In this document: piece after piece, positions 11,387-22,501 of the stretch
Numbering within the stretch: position 1 is the first letter of the stretch
Layout: each line of letters opens with the position of its first letter
Assembly: GCA_002150815.3 (NCBI GenBank)
Contig: NDFF03000120.1
Span: forward strand, 124,001 to 188,000
Reading direction: 5' to 3'
DNA length: 64,000 nt
Origin: Grammothele lineata
Taxonomy: Eukaryota; Basidiomycota; Agaricomycetes; Polyporales; Polyporaceae
Made by a program: the position numbers and the translations under genes
Notes under the pieces: generated by a model
Seen by the model: the letters and a program-made list of their open reading frames with translations, nothing else
Databases searched by the model: none
Told to the model about the DNA's origin: nothing

Positions 11387-14300
11387 TCAGAGAGAGAGAT
11401 CCATCTCCCAGTCATCGTCGGCATCGAGGCGCTTCCCGTGCGCTAGGATCTCGTCCAGGAAGCCACTGGGAACGGCGCCGAGCGGGGAGGCACCGAACAC
11501 CGGCCCATATTGGGAGCGCATTCGCTCCATAGCGCGCCGTGCGCGAACGACGACTGGGTGGGTGTCGACGAGCTGAATACCGATGCGGAGGGCCGGCGCA
11601 GCGCGCATCATGCTCTTGAGCAGATCCCATAGCTCGTTGCTGGCCTCCAGCTGAACTTGACTGAAGTCCTCGCGACGGAGCCTGTGCCAGGCTTCACCCC
11701 TGTTAAGAACGAGTAAGTATTGGACAGTTCCCAGACAATTCATTTGACTCACTGATCTGGAACGACGATATTCGACGCAGTCTCCAGCATCGTCATACCA
11801 AGGCTGAACACGTCGGCAGCCTTTCCGTAGCGGCCTTGGAGAACCTCTGGCGCGAGGTAAAGCTTGTCTCCTTCGCGCTCGAAACCGGCAGGCTTGACGC
11901 CTGCGATGAGCGGCGTCTCGCCCGCGGGCGCTGGACGAGGCCAAAGGGAAGCCATGCCGAAGTCGCCGATCTTGAGCCGACCCTCGCCAGTAAGAAAGAT
12001 GTTGGCCGGCTTGAGGTCGAGGTGAATGACGTTCGCATCATGAATGAAGCGAAGCCCGGATGAGAGCTCGGCCATGACCTTCCAGACGCGTGCCTCGTCG
12101 AGCACGGGGAACGCACGACCATATTCCCAAAGGAAGTGAGCGAAGTTGCCGAGCTCACAGAGCTCGGTTTGAATGTATAGCGTTTCATCGTCCTCCCAGC
12201 TGTCGATGTATCCTAGGATGTTGGGGTGCCGACGAGCCGCAGCGACCGCGCGGTCGGTAGACTTTGAAGCGGCTTCTGAAAGGTGCTTCAGGATGTCCAC
12301 TTCTTCACGAAGGCGGAGACTTTCGAAGTCGAGTTAGCATTGAACGAGAACGTCGAACCCTACAACGCTCACCGATGCTTTGCTCCCTCAAACCGCTTCG
12401 ACTTCTTGACAGCGGAAATCTCATCTCCACGACTAGCGTCCTTGTAGCGAACCTTCATAGCACGACCAAACTCCCCACTACCAAGTTCATCGATCTCGAC
12501 GAAATCGCTTTCAAATCGGCCCGGTTGCTCTTCGTCAGATGCTGCGGACATGCGGGTCGATCGAACAGGGACCTGTGGGCGGGCCTGGCGTGCTGGATGT
12601 GCGTGCGTGTGTGGGCGTCGACCATGAGCCGTTGCAAGCAAACTAGGCGCGGGAGTGCGGAGAGTGGGGAGTGCAGAGGTGTTGATCGAGGGGCGCGGTG
12701 TTAGGTTAATCGCCAATATTGTGGACGAGGAAGAGTCTGATGTTGACCGACTTGATGTGCCAACGGTGTGCTTAAGAGGGGACGAAGGTGTCGGCACACG
12801 GGGTGGTGGCATAGACCAGTCTGTTCGAAAAGATGGTGTCAGTCGCATACTCGCATGTGACCGCATTCCGCGTACCTGTCGGGGCAGCTCTCGTAGGAGT
12901 AGCATTGATGGAGGAAACGTCGCTGGAGCTAGAGAACGCACCACTGCTGGTGCGTCGCATCAACCAGTGCGCCCTAGCCATACGCCCGTCCCCTGTCGGC
13001 TGCGCAAACCGAGGGATCCCCGTCGCCGGTCGACCCAACCCCAGCCCATCGTACTTCGCATCTCTTCGTGCTGTGGGACTCTCCACGTCATCCAAATCCA
13101 CATCCGGTTCCCTCTCGGCCTCGCTTAATACCTGCCGCTCCTTCTTGGCAGACTTGTTCTCCTTCGCCCGCCCGAGGCCAGGGAAAGCCGCGGGCAAGCT
13201 CTTGCGAGGCTTGCCCTTGCCCTTGCCAACCGAACCGTCGTCGAAATCCTTGAAGCCAATCTTGTGCGCAACAGCGCTTTGCCAAGGCCGTTGAACGCCA
13301 CCGACCAAGTGCGCGGTCTTGATTTTCTTCACGGGAGTGCCAGGGACACGCTTCGGCTCGGCATCCCCACGAGTAGCGACAGAGCCACCTGCAGCGAGAG
13401 TCTTCAGGATGAAGGCGTCCACACTCCTCCCCATACCCACAGGAGTACCATGAGAGGTGTGCATGCGATCGTCGTCGAGGTTGATTATGTTGGGCCAACC
13501 GGACTCGGGAGAAGGCCCAATGCCAGGTGTAACCAGCCCGTTATCGTCAGAGGTTTCTGTGCTAACAGACGTCGACGCCTGAGGCATGGCAGCCATCAGA
13601 TAGTTCTTGCCCGTATCGAGAGAAAGGTCCAATTCGTCGTCGCTGTCAGTGAGAACGACGCCAGAGTCTCGAGGACGGAACTTCTTGGGAAGCGGATCTA
13701 AGCTCTCGCGCTTCTGTTTCTTCTTCGGGCTCGGGGTGCTACTCTTTTGAAGGCTAATGGCGAAAGAAGAGTCGGCTGCACCGCTACCGAAGAACAGGTC
13801 GAGCTCATCTTCGGACGAATCGGATTCCGTTCGCTTCCGTCCTGCAGCTGGGGACGGCGAGGACACTGTGGCGGGCCCGGGTGACTGACTTGCCCAAGCC
13901 GATGGAGATTCGCTGGAACCAGTATAGCTGTGGCGATTCGACGGCTGCGGTCGCCGGGGGATGGGGGCTTCAGGGCGGGGGAACAACGGAGAAGTGGGGG
14001 TGTTGCTGACAGAAGTCGTCCGACTTGACTGAGCACTCTTCTGTGCGCTGTTCGCTATCGCAGGTCCAAAGAACAAAGTCGCCGAGCTGGAGCTTTGAAG
14101 GCGGTTCAGCGTGCGACTAGTGTGAGACTGCGTACGTGTACGCATCGCACCCGTAGCGCTAGGCCGCCGACGTGGCGATCCGGTGTCAGAAGACGTCGAA
14201 GAGGAGTTGGATGTTGTACGGATGCGCATGGTACGGGTAGAAGGGAAGGCGATGGTACTTGGGTTTCTGGGCTCGCTTATGCGTGGAGTGGCCGTGACCT

Positions 14301-15412
14301 AATTTCCGCGTCTATCAATAACACAGTGGCGCATGCATGGCGGCTGAGGAACACACCTGATTATGCGCAAGCGTAGGCGTATTGTGCGCCGAATCGAGTA
14401 ACTCAGAGGAAACGGGCCGTGAACGAGCTCGCCGTTTGGTAACGTGGCCGTCAGGCGAGACAGCCTCGACTACCTCATCGTCGCCGTGGGCCATCCGTGT
14501 AGAGACCTCGGGGGTGGGAGCGTGGTCCGGCACAATGCCCTTTGTTCGTGCACGGGCCTTTATGGAAAGCGGACCTGAGCCGCCCGCGCTGCCCAAAAGT
14601 AGAGGAGGCTGGTGGTCCATTGTCCCTTCGGGGGCCTCTGGATCCGAGTCGTAACCACTTTCATCAGAGCGATCGAGGTCGCGGATGCTGAGCATAGTCA
14701 TCGTCTCGGCTTGCCTCTTAAGGTGCATGTCCGTTTCTACCTTGTTCTGAGGCGTGCGTAACACGAAACGAGGGGCAGGGAGTGGGGCGAGTCGGTCGAA
14801 GAGGAGGGCAGATTCACCTTGCGCGTGCGGGACACTGGAAGTAACGTTGAGAGGGGTCATCGTACGAGGGCGTGGAGGCGTGGAGCACGCGGGCGTTGGA
14901 CCGCGCTTTGCCCTCGCGCTAGTGGAAAGGAACGGCGCCTTGGCCGCATTGAGTTGCTTGAGGGATAAAGCAGACCGGTCTGGCGAGAGGTGTGATAACC
15001 CCCTGGGAGTGTCCTTCACAGGCGTCCGCAGCGGAGTTCGAAGGAAAGCGGGAGATGATGTCGTGAAATTGGCGGAAGAGGAGGGGGAGGGACCGGAGAA
15101 GATATCATCATCGTCATCAATGAGCATAGATGAATCCGGAGGCCCTGAGGGAGTTCGTTGTTGGGCGTGGAGACCGTATGCTCGTAGCGGGGACTGGAAT
15201 ACATCCTCAGGGTCCGCGGGACCGGGGGTTGGAAGCCGTTGTCGGCTGCGGGGAGACGGAGACAGCATGGTTGCGTCGTAGGCGAGAGGGGAGATAGTAG
15301 GATTTGGGGGGGTGCGGTGAAACAAGGGTGAAGAGGCCCGACAAGGAGACATGCTGGAATCGCGTTTTGACCGCCTGAATGAGACGTACTCGGGGTTGGG
15401 GGAGAGGAGCAT
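11387..15412 (-). CDS. wee1: Wee1-type cell-cycle protein kinase
   Basis: Inhibitory kinase expected to phosphorylate the conserved Tyr of Cdc2/Cdk1 and delay mitosis. Exons: 15412-14357, 14298-12876, 12820-12373, 12319-11753 and 11699-11387, giving about 1268 residues; introns are 53-58 nt with GT-AG ends. The first 900 residues are Ser/Pro/Thr-rich with many SP/TP sites, typical of the regulatory region of fungal Wee1 proteins. The kinase domain starts near residue 938 with ELGSGEFG, has the ATP lysine in AVKKSKR (about 965), HLDLKPAN (about 1075-1082) and GDFGMA (about 1094). The Wee1-specific features are the HLDLKPAN catalytic loop in place of HRD, EGDKLYLAPEVL after the activation segment, and VVPDQGEAWHRLR near the end of the domain. 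The assignment to Wee1 over other kinases rests on these. Confidence 0.93.
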
Positions 15413-17082
15413 GGCTTGATGGTGGTTGGGGGGACAAAGGAAGGTGGGGGTAGGCGGAAGAGGAGGGGATGTGGGTGGTTGCTAGAGGCGTGCCGACGGA
15501 CACAGTTGACGGGGGTCGCGGGTGGGCCAGTAGCGGATAGGAACGCGCCGAGGGCGGGGCGGACGGCGGGGAGGACAAAGGAAGAGGAGGACGGGACGGC
15601 GTACGTGGGGCGTGGCGATATATTTCACTCGCTGGCCGCACCGCGCGTGCGAACCCAATGTCAACATCGTCATGTGACCGCGCCTTTGCTCTTGTTCCGC
15701 CAGTCGCCGCCCCAATTTTCCGGGGGCAACACCGCGGCACGCTGCGGCGGCCCCTGCCCCATCCGGCTAGCCCCGGGCGGAGTCACGCCAAGTTAAGCTT
15801 CCTTGTCCCGCGAGGCGCCCATGGACAGCCTGGCGCCACGCCTGATTTGCTTCCGTTCCGTCCCCGGGTCCGCCCTCGCCTGCTCTCACGACTCGAGACA
15901 ACTCGCCACGGCCCTACAGCTCGCTGTCCGTCTTCATTTCCGCGAGACACCCGCCCCGCGCCGTGTGCCGCCGCTACCCCGCTCCTTCGCAGGTCTTCGC
16001 TCGTACGGTGCCGAAAGTGACCTTACCGGGCTGGTTGGCATTTCCCCTCGCGACGGCCACCGGGGTCTCCAGTGTCGTCTGCGCCGGTCCGTCTGATCTC
16101 AGTATCTGCGTAACCGTCCAGCGAGCTACGTCGCTTGCAGCTATCCTATCTAACTGCCGCCACCTCCCGTTTCGTGACAATTCGCAAGCTCTCAAGCGCG
16201 CGCACTACGAGAGCCAATGTCGGACAATGGGCAGTTCATACAGGCAAACGTTCTAATAGCCGCGCTTTTTACCGTGCGCATATAGAAGACAATTCCGCTC
16301 CAGCTGATAATTCTGCTCAGACATCTCGCCTAAGGAATCATGCCTCGTGATATTTCGCCGCCCACTGCCAAGTGTCGCGTACATACCAGCACTTACCCCA
16401 CCGGTTGGGATCCAACCATTTCGGCCGGCGCCGCGACGAAGTCAGTGGCCCAGTGTCGCTTGCGAACGGCCCAGCTTCGCATCATAGTGTTCGAAAGACT
16501 CGTTTCACTGCGCTTCCTGCACCACATGGCACCACCAACTTTTTTGCGCTCTGACATGGCACGCCATGCGACCCACGCCACCGCCTGTTCGTCGGTACAT
16601 ATCGGCAACTCAACCCACACTGTTCGATAACTCATCCAAGTATACCTTTCGCGGTGGCAGAGAGGCCAAAATAGGCGGCGTGGATACAGGGTCCTCGCTA
16701 CGCTAGCCGTAATTGAGACCGTGTATGCGTCGCGAATTGGGACGGAGATCCGCGAACGCGCCGTCGTACCGCCCAAGCGTTGGGTAGACACGTGGCGGCG
16801 GCACCAGCGCAATGACGGAAGATGATCAGCTCACTGGCCTGGCCATATCGTCCGGTGTCCTTTTCTGAAGTTGCGGCGGACACACGACGACCACCCGTCA
16901 CTCTCAGACATAGAACATTCAGAGTCTGCCCCAACGGCAAGGGCCGCGCATGTACACGGTACTGCGTAGCTTGCCGCCGGAGACGCGCAGGCCGCGTCAT
17001 GCCCTGGCGTCCAAGCGCACATCCCGGATGCGGTATGAGCCTGTGTCATTAGATATCGCACACTGTATTGCCCGCAGCCAGA
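15413..17082. other. Intergenic region, no gene seen
   Basis: This 1.7 kb lies between the WEE1 start and the GOT1 stop. The proximal 300 bp has an AT-rich patch (gatatatttc near 15619) that could serve as a core promoter element for WEE1. The rest has only short, overlapping open frames with no recognisable product. Confidence 0.45.
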
Positions 17083-17962
17083 TCATACAATAGACGTCCG
17101 TGAGCCCGCAAGCCGGTCCGCCACCTATGAGGACAGGGCACGTCAGTACTGCGCGTGTGGGACGCGTGTGTATATGAGCCTTCGGAATGAAACTCACGTC
17201 GCGGACGTAGGGCAGGTTGAGCAACTGCCCAACGAATGGCAGTTGTCGCAGGAAGGTGAGGATGACAGGGAAGAAGTCCCTGCATACGGTCCGGTCAGCT
17301 CATGTAGAGCATATAGAGCTCGAGTGAAGGGGAGATGACGTCGGGGGCGGACGCGAGGATAACACAAAAGGCAGCATCGTAACGAGAGACGGCGCGCATA
17401 TCTTGGGCGGCGTATGGTGACGTGACTGAAAGAGAAGATGACGCACCCAAAGAGATTGAGAAACCCAAAAGTCTCGACAAGGACACCAATGAAGGGCCAT
17501 TTGAGAAACACGAGGAGGATGCCCCCGATGAAACAAACGGTGCCCCGCATCTTCTGCTTGCGCGCGAAGAAATAGAACGTCTTGTGGGGCCCAATGATGA
17601 GCGTGAGCCCTGAGAGGAAGAGGATCTGCGCTCGGCCGGCACCCAATGATCAGCGAGTGAGAGTAGTAGCGGCGGTAGGACGAGGGCGCGAGTCCCAGGG
17701 TCATGTAAATGGGGAGGAGGGGAACGTAGGTAGGCACGCGAGAACATACGTCAGGCAGTGAGGAGAGCAAGCGTAGAGCAGACGTACGTTTCCCAGAGCG
17801 AGGAGCGCACCGTCAAAGAAAAGCATCACGCCGAGAAGCATGAACAGCCCGCCAAATGTCGTCAGAGCGACGCCGATTTCTGGACGAATGCAGTAGCATA
17901 AATGAGTATCGCCTGGAATGCGAACTGAGGATGGACGCACTTTGACCGTCCGAAAGCCACAT
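17083..17962 (-). CDS. GOT1: Got1-family vesicle transport protein
   Basis: Small integral membrane protein of the early secretory pathway, acting in ER-to-Golgi and Golgi traffic. Exons: 17962-17941, 17879-17788, 17625-17447, 17279-17198 and 17124-17083. They give 138 residues, the usual size of Got1. The protein starts MWLSDGQKIGVALTTFGG, has four hydrophobic segments (around FMLLGVMLFFDGALLALGN, ILFLSGLTLIIG, VCFIGGILLVFLKWPFIG and FGFLNLFGDFFPVIL), the conserved cytosolic stretch PHKTFYFFARKQKMRG, and ends VRDVADRLAGSRTSIV. The last short exon is needed to give the conserved C-terminus. Introns 2 and 3 are long for this window (162 and 167 nt). It sits between two kinases on the same strand, with no functional link evident. 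Confidence 0.93.
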
Positions 17963-18868
17963 ATTGACTGCAAAGACCCGTGATCAGATGGCGTACAGCA
18001 AGGCCGCCAGCAGCAAACCTCTACAGCGGATCGTGGCCGGGCAAGGTTACGAGGACCGTAGTGTGGTGAAGAGAGGAACACAACCACTTGTGCAGTGATC
18101 TACTTCAAGAGTCAAGACGGACGTGTCAGTCACGTGACAGGCCTCGCTACAGCCTGCGTGAACGAAGTCAAAGCAAATGAGCCCGCAAGCGATCGGCGAA
18201 TGCACGATGGGGGGGAGTCAACGCGATAGCAATATTATTCGCAGGGAGAACGCGGCCAGCGAGTGCAGCCCTACACGCTACGTGTGAGTACAGTATTTAC
18301 ATGTGCGTGGTACAATAGGCTACAGTACATAGCTATAGCTGTTCAAGTCGCCCGACAGTATGTGTGCTCCATATATAACGAGCATAAACACTGAGCACGG
18401 AGCGTCCAAGGATTCAGCGTGTAGCCCGCCCCTCCTTCCGAAGTCCGCGCCAGCGGCGTAAGGGAGGCGCGTGAGGGAAGCTCCTCGTACCCCGATACCG
18501 TGCGCACCGGACAGATGCGCGACCATGACCGGTCGTCCAACCTAGCACACGGCCGTCCCCAGGCGAAGCCCGATAAAAATAGAGATGTCCCGAAGCATGT
18601 CCGCCACGGGAAGTCAAGCAGAGCATGGGGAAAGAATGGGTGCTACGAGGCCCCTGTCCAGTTGGTGTCGGCTGGCGTGAATGTCGGCCGGTTCAACGGC
18701 ATGAGCGGTAAGACCCGGGATGTTGAGAGTGTCCAGTGTGCCAGGAGCCATCGGGGGTAGAGATGAGGTAGTGCAGGCGCAGCTTCGGCGAGAGCCAGGT
18801 AGGGGTGGGCACAGGGAATATGCCTTGTGCTGCCCAAGGTTCGCAAGAATGAACCTATTCGACCGAGC
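17963..18868. other. Intergenic region, no gene seen
   Basis: This 0.9 kb separates the GOT1 start from the PBS2 stop, so it should carry the GOT1 promoter and the PBS2 3' UTR. No open frame here gives a recognisable protein. The 18220-18400 stretch is relatively AT-rich. Confidence 0.45.
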
Positions 18869-20804
18869 TTACGACATGGACCTTTGGGCGGCATCAATGT
18901 GCTGGCGGATGCGCGCGTCCCGCGTTTCACAAGCTCTCTGCACCCAGCTAGCCATGTCGACCTGACGAGTAATGTCGTCGACCAAAAAGGGATGAGCCTA
19001 TGTCCGCAGCAGATTCCCATCAGCATCGCAAACTCTAACCAAGGGTGCCGGATCTGGGGTACAACTTACAAGGAGCTCGGCGTATGTGGCTCGGCGATCG
19101 GGAATCTTGTGAAGGCACCGCGCGACAAAATCCTTGGAAGCCTCTGAGAAGTCATCCGGGAGCTCCGGGGGATCGCCGTCGACAATTGCGGTGAGCTGCG
19201 CGAAGACATTCGCGTATGTTTCTGGCGGGTACGGATAGTGTCCCAGTGCCATCTCGATCATGGACAGCCCAAGAGACCACACATCGGATGATACAGTGTA
19301 TGTCCCGAGGTTATTCTGAGACTCCCCGCGTATCCGTTCGGGCTGTAGCGTCGTGAGAGAACGGAAAATGGGCACGGAATGAAAGCTACTTACAGCCATG
19401 TAACTTTGGCACCCGATATTAGTCTTCGCCAGTGATTTCTCCAACTGACCTGACACTCCGAAGTCGCACAACTTTACTTGCCCTCTCTTGTTCATGAGGA
19501 CGTTCGTTGGCTTGACGTCTGGTATATCGCAGAATTGTGAGTTTCTAAAAAGCTCTGCGACACGGGCAAGCGACATACCGCGATGAATGATTTGGAGATC
19601 ATCCTTGAGAAATTTGAGTCCACGAACCATGCTCCCGGTGATGCGCGCAAGGACGTGTTCTGGAACGCCATCACCTTGTAGCTTGTCTAGTGACCCAGCG
19701 TCCATGTACTCCATGCAATAATAGACACATCTTGATTGCAGACACGACAAGTTTAGCACAACCAACAGGTATTGGGATATCGCCGACGTACGACTCGATA
19801 AAAAAGGCGCCGTAAAACTCGACTATTTCTGGGGCGACTGCGCGATGTAGGATGTCGAGCTCCATGAGGATGCCGTTGAGCTTTGCATCGTCGAGCTCGA
19901 GTCGAATTTCCTGGAACATTGTCGGCACAACAGCGTGGCAGATTGCAAGAGGCGCACCTTCATTGCCATCGCGACCTTTGTCGGTTTGTGGAATACTTTC
20001 TTTACGGTGCCATAGTTCCCCTTTCCTAGCTCCTCGTCCAGCTGCAGTTGATCCATGTTGATTGCGAAAGACGAGCCGTTCGAGAAGTCGACGCCTTGCG
20101 CATGCAGGACTGCTTTCCCGCTGAAATTGAGAGCCCCTGAAGGGTCACTGCCAGGGCGGCTCAGCAGGAGAAGAGACGGGACACAGCTCAAGACGCTTAC
20201 ACAATCTTGCCAAAGTTCGCAAACGGAGTGGAGAAAGAGCTTGGAGGGCCCCGTCGAGGAGCGCTGTCCTGCGCTTGGTTCGGTCGCCCGCCACCGAGAC
20301 CAGCGTTCTGTAGGCCCATGTCCATGCCGCTAAGTTTGGGAAGCCCGCCCTTAGCCAGACGCCGAGCGGCCAAGCCGCCTCCGCCACCTGGGGCGCCCGG
20401 ACGTGAGCCGAGAGCCGGAGCAGAGACGGGTGCGCGAGGAGGAGGCATGGAAGCCTTGTCAGACAAGCCGGCGTTCTTGAGGGCCGCTGTCGCGGATTCT
20501 ACGGAGACGGCGCCATTCTGAGCGCGGCTCGCCATCTGGGTGTAGGGGGGATCGGGATGAACGAGGAAAGCGGGCGGGTGAGAGGCGGAAAGAGATGATG
20601 AACGGTCGATAAGCAGGGATGAGAACGGAAGGCACTTACGGCGGCCATTTTAGCCTGGAGAGAGGGGGGGATGGGGGTGGCCCCGACGGTCTTATTGCGA
20701 AGGCTGGTCACGGACCTGTTTGTATTTGGGACGGACGTGCGTGGGACGATGGGGACGGGGGCGGGACGGGCGAGGCCGGCGTCCTGTGGAGGGGGGTTGG
20801 ACAT
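18869..20804 (-). CDS. PBS2: Pbs2-type MAP kinase kinase (HOG pathway)
   Basis: MAPKK expected to phosphorylate the Hog1/p38 stress MAP kinase. Exons: 20804-20640, 20535-20201, 20147-19958, 19910-19792, 19730-19579, 19518-19394, 19342-19070 and 18997-18869, giving 495 residues. The first 165 residues are Pro/Ala/Gly-rich and lack domains. The segment HAQGVDFSNGSSF just before the kinase domain is typical of Pbs2. Kinase landmarks: ELGKGNYG (206-213), catalytic Lys230 in MAMK, HRDVKPTN (from 319, rebuilt across an intron), DFGVSG (339-344), and the SLAKT activation loop with phosphoacceptors Ser349 and Thr353. YPYPPETYANVFAQL follows, then the C-terminal AHPFLVDD. The family assignment over other MAPKKs (Ste7, Mkk) rests on the upstream motif and activation loop. 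It is divergent from the BAG-domain gene, with about 0.4 kb between them. Confidence 0.93.
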
Positions 20805-21200
20805 GGCGGGAAGAGGAAGGGGGAGGTCGGGGAAAGGGAGAGGACGAGTCGGGAGGCGGAGTGGGGAGGAAAGGAGATATAAGGCGGTTGCGAGCAGGAT
20901 CGGTGGGCAGGGATCAATTCAAATTTGCGCAGAGCTCGGGTTCAATTATGTGAATCTGCGATGACATCACTATACGAGGCTCTAAGCACGCCCGCATCTG
21001 AGTTTGAAAGATAAGAATCGCTGCTTACGGTCCGGGACGGGCAGGCCGTTCCCACGCTGCAGTCCGGGGAGCGCTGAAGCGCCGGACGGCCGACGCTGCA
21101 CCACCGCTGCCAGCCTGCCACTGCCCAAGCACGCCTCTCTCCTCCACCGCCCGGCAAACAGCCTCGCTCCTCTCCACTCTTCCCGCTTCCGCCCGCCAAC
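20805..21200. promoter_or_regulatory. Shared divergent promoter region of PBS2 and the BAG gene
   Basis: About 0.4 kb separates the PBS2 ATG (minus strand) from the first coding exon of the BAG-domain gene (plus strand). Both promoters and leaders must lie here or inside the genes. Pairing a stress kinase with a chaperone regulator could allow joint control, but I see no clear heat-shock element. Confidence 0.5.
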
Positions 21201-22501
21201 GTGTTTTCCTTCCTGCGCAGCCGCGCCCATCGCTCGCCCATCCTGTTTTCCCCCGTCCACCTCGGTATGCCACTCCCCCTCCCCGTGCTCCCACCTCTGC
21301 GCTCACACCCGCGCAGCGTTCGTCCCCCTCCTCCTCATACTCGCGCGAATTGTCTACTACCAGACGAAGCGCATCCTCGGCCCCGGCGGCAAAAAGGACA
21401 AGCACATGAGTATCGTCGTCAAATGGGGCAAGGAAAGGCACGTCTCCTCGCTTGCGTCTCCTCCCCATCCCTTCTGACGCATCGCTTCCACCCCGCGTCC
21501 TGTCCCCTCTACTTCCGTCACGACCGCCCTTCCGGCACCCTCTTTTCTGCGGCCCTAGGTTGCACTTTGCCGTGCCCCCTCCCAACGCGAAGCTGGGCCA
21601 GCTGCGCGATGAGATCGCGGAGTACACCCAGCTCCCGAGGGATTCATTCAAGCTCATCCATGCCGGCGCTGTGATGAAGGACGACAACGCTCTTGGTACG
21701 TGTGCGCGCTCAGACGCCCCGGATCACCGCGTCCCCTGGTGTGCATCCTCTCGTGCGCGTCGCTCCTTCCCAAACGAAATACGCCGATCGATGCACGAGC
21801 ACCGTGCTGCCGTCCGTGAGCTTTCATCTCCGCGCACGCTGCCTCTAGCGCCCGGGTCGCCCATCCGAACCTTGGCTTGCGCTGATAGGCCACGGCCGCG
21901 TCGAGGGTGTCCCCATGTCGTCACCTCTGCACCCTCTTCCGCTCTTGACGCGTCTTCTTTGCCCTGTGACCCTCTCCCGTCCTGACGTCATTGACCTCAT
22001 CTCTGATCAGTCTCCGCCTACGGCATCAAGCCCGGCAGCAAGCTCGCTCTCGTTGGCGGCGGCGACCCCATCAAGCCACCTTCGTCAAAAGCTACCTCAG
22101 CACAGACCGCCAGTGCACCCCGCACCGAGCAGACCACCATCTCCCAGATCCGCACCGAGCTCGACAAGGTTCGCGCAACCCTCCAGCCCGACGTGGACTC
22201 CTTCCTCGTCGCCATCTCCCCCGCGTCCGCCCCCGCCCAGGTTGGCCCGGAGCCTACGCCCTCCGCACTGCCGCCGAAGCCAGCCTCTGCAGCCGGATCG
22301 GGGACGCGTCCGCCCCTCGACGTCGAACGGGAACACGTCAGGCTCGGCGAGCTCCTGCTCCAGTCTCTTCTCCGACTCGATGCCATCAACGCCGAGGGCG
22401 AGTGGGAGACCGCACGACGGGAAAGGAAGGGGGCGGTGAAAGAGGTGCAAGCCCTGCTCGATCGACTAGACGGAGGATGGCGGGCCCGAGCCAGAAATTG
22501 A
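21201..22501 (+). CDS. Ubiquitin-like and BAG-domain co-chaperone with N-terminal membrane segment
   Basis: Predicted Hsp70 nucleotide exchange factor, similar in layout to fission yeast Bag101/Bag102 or yeast Snl1. Exons: 21201-21264, 21317-21437, 21559-21695 and 22011-22501; 270 residues if read from 21201. Order: hydrophobic segment FVPLLLILARIVYYQTKR (probable ER or outer-membrane anchor), ubiquitin-like domain (VKWGKERLHFAVPPPNAKLG to YGIKPGSKLALVGG), then a helical BAG domain from about residue 135 containing HVRLGELLLQSLLRLDAI. The intron at 21438-21558 has a GC donor; no GT donor keeps the frame. The first exon has no ATG after the in-frame stop at 21075: it begins at a GTG in the position where I would expect Met. 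Either a further upstream exon supplies the ATG, a non-AUG start is used, or translation starts at Met 21406, which removes the anchor (219 residues). The start is therefore uncertain. Confidence 0.8.
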
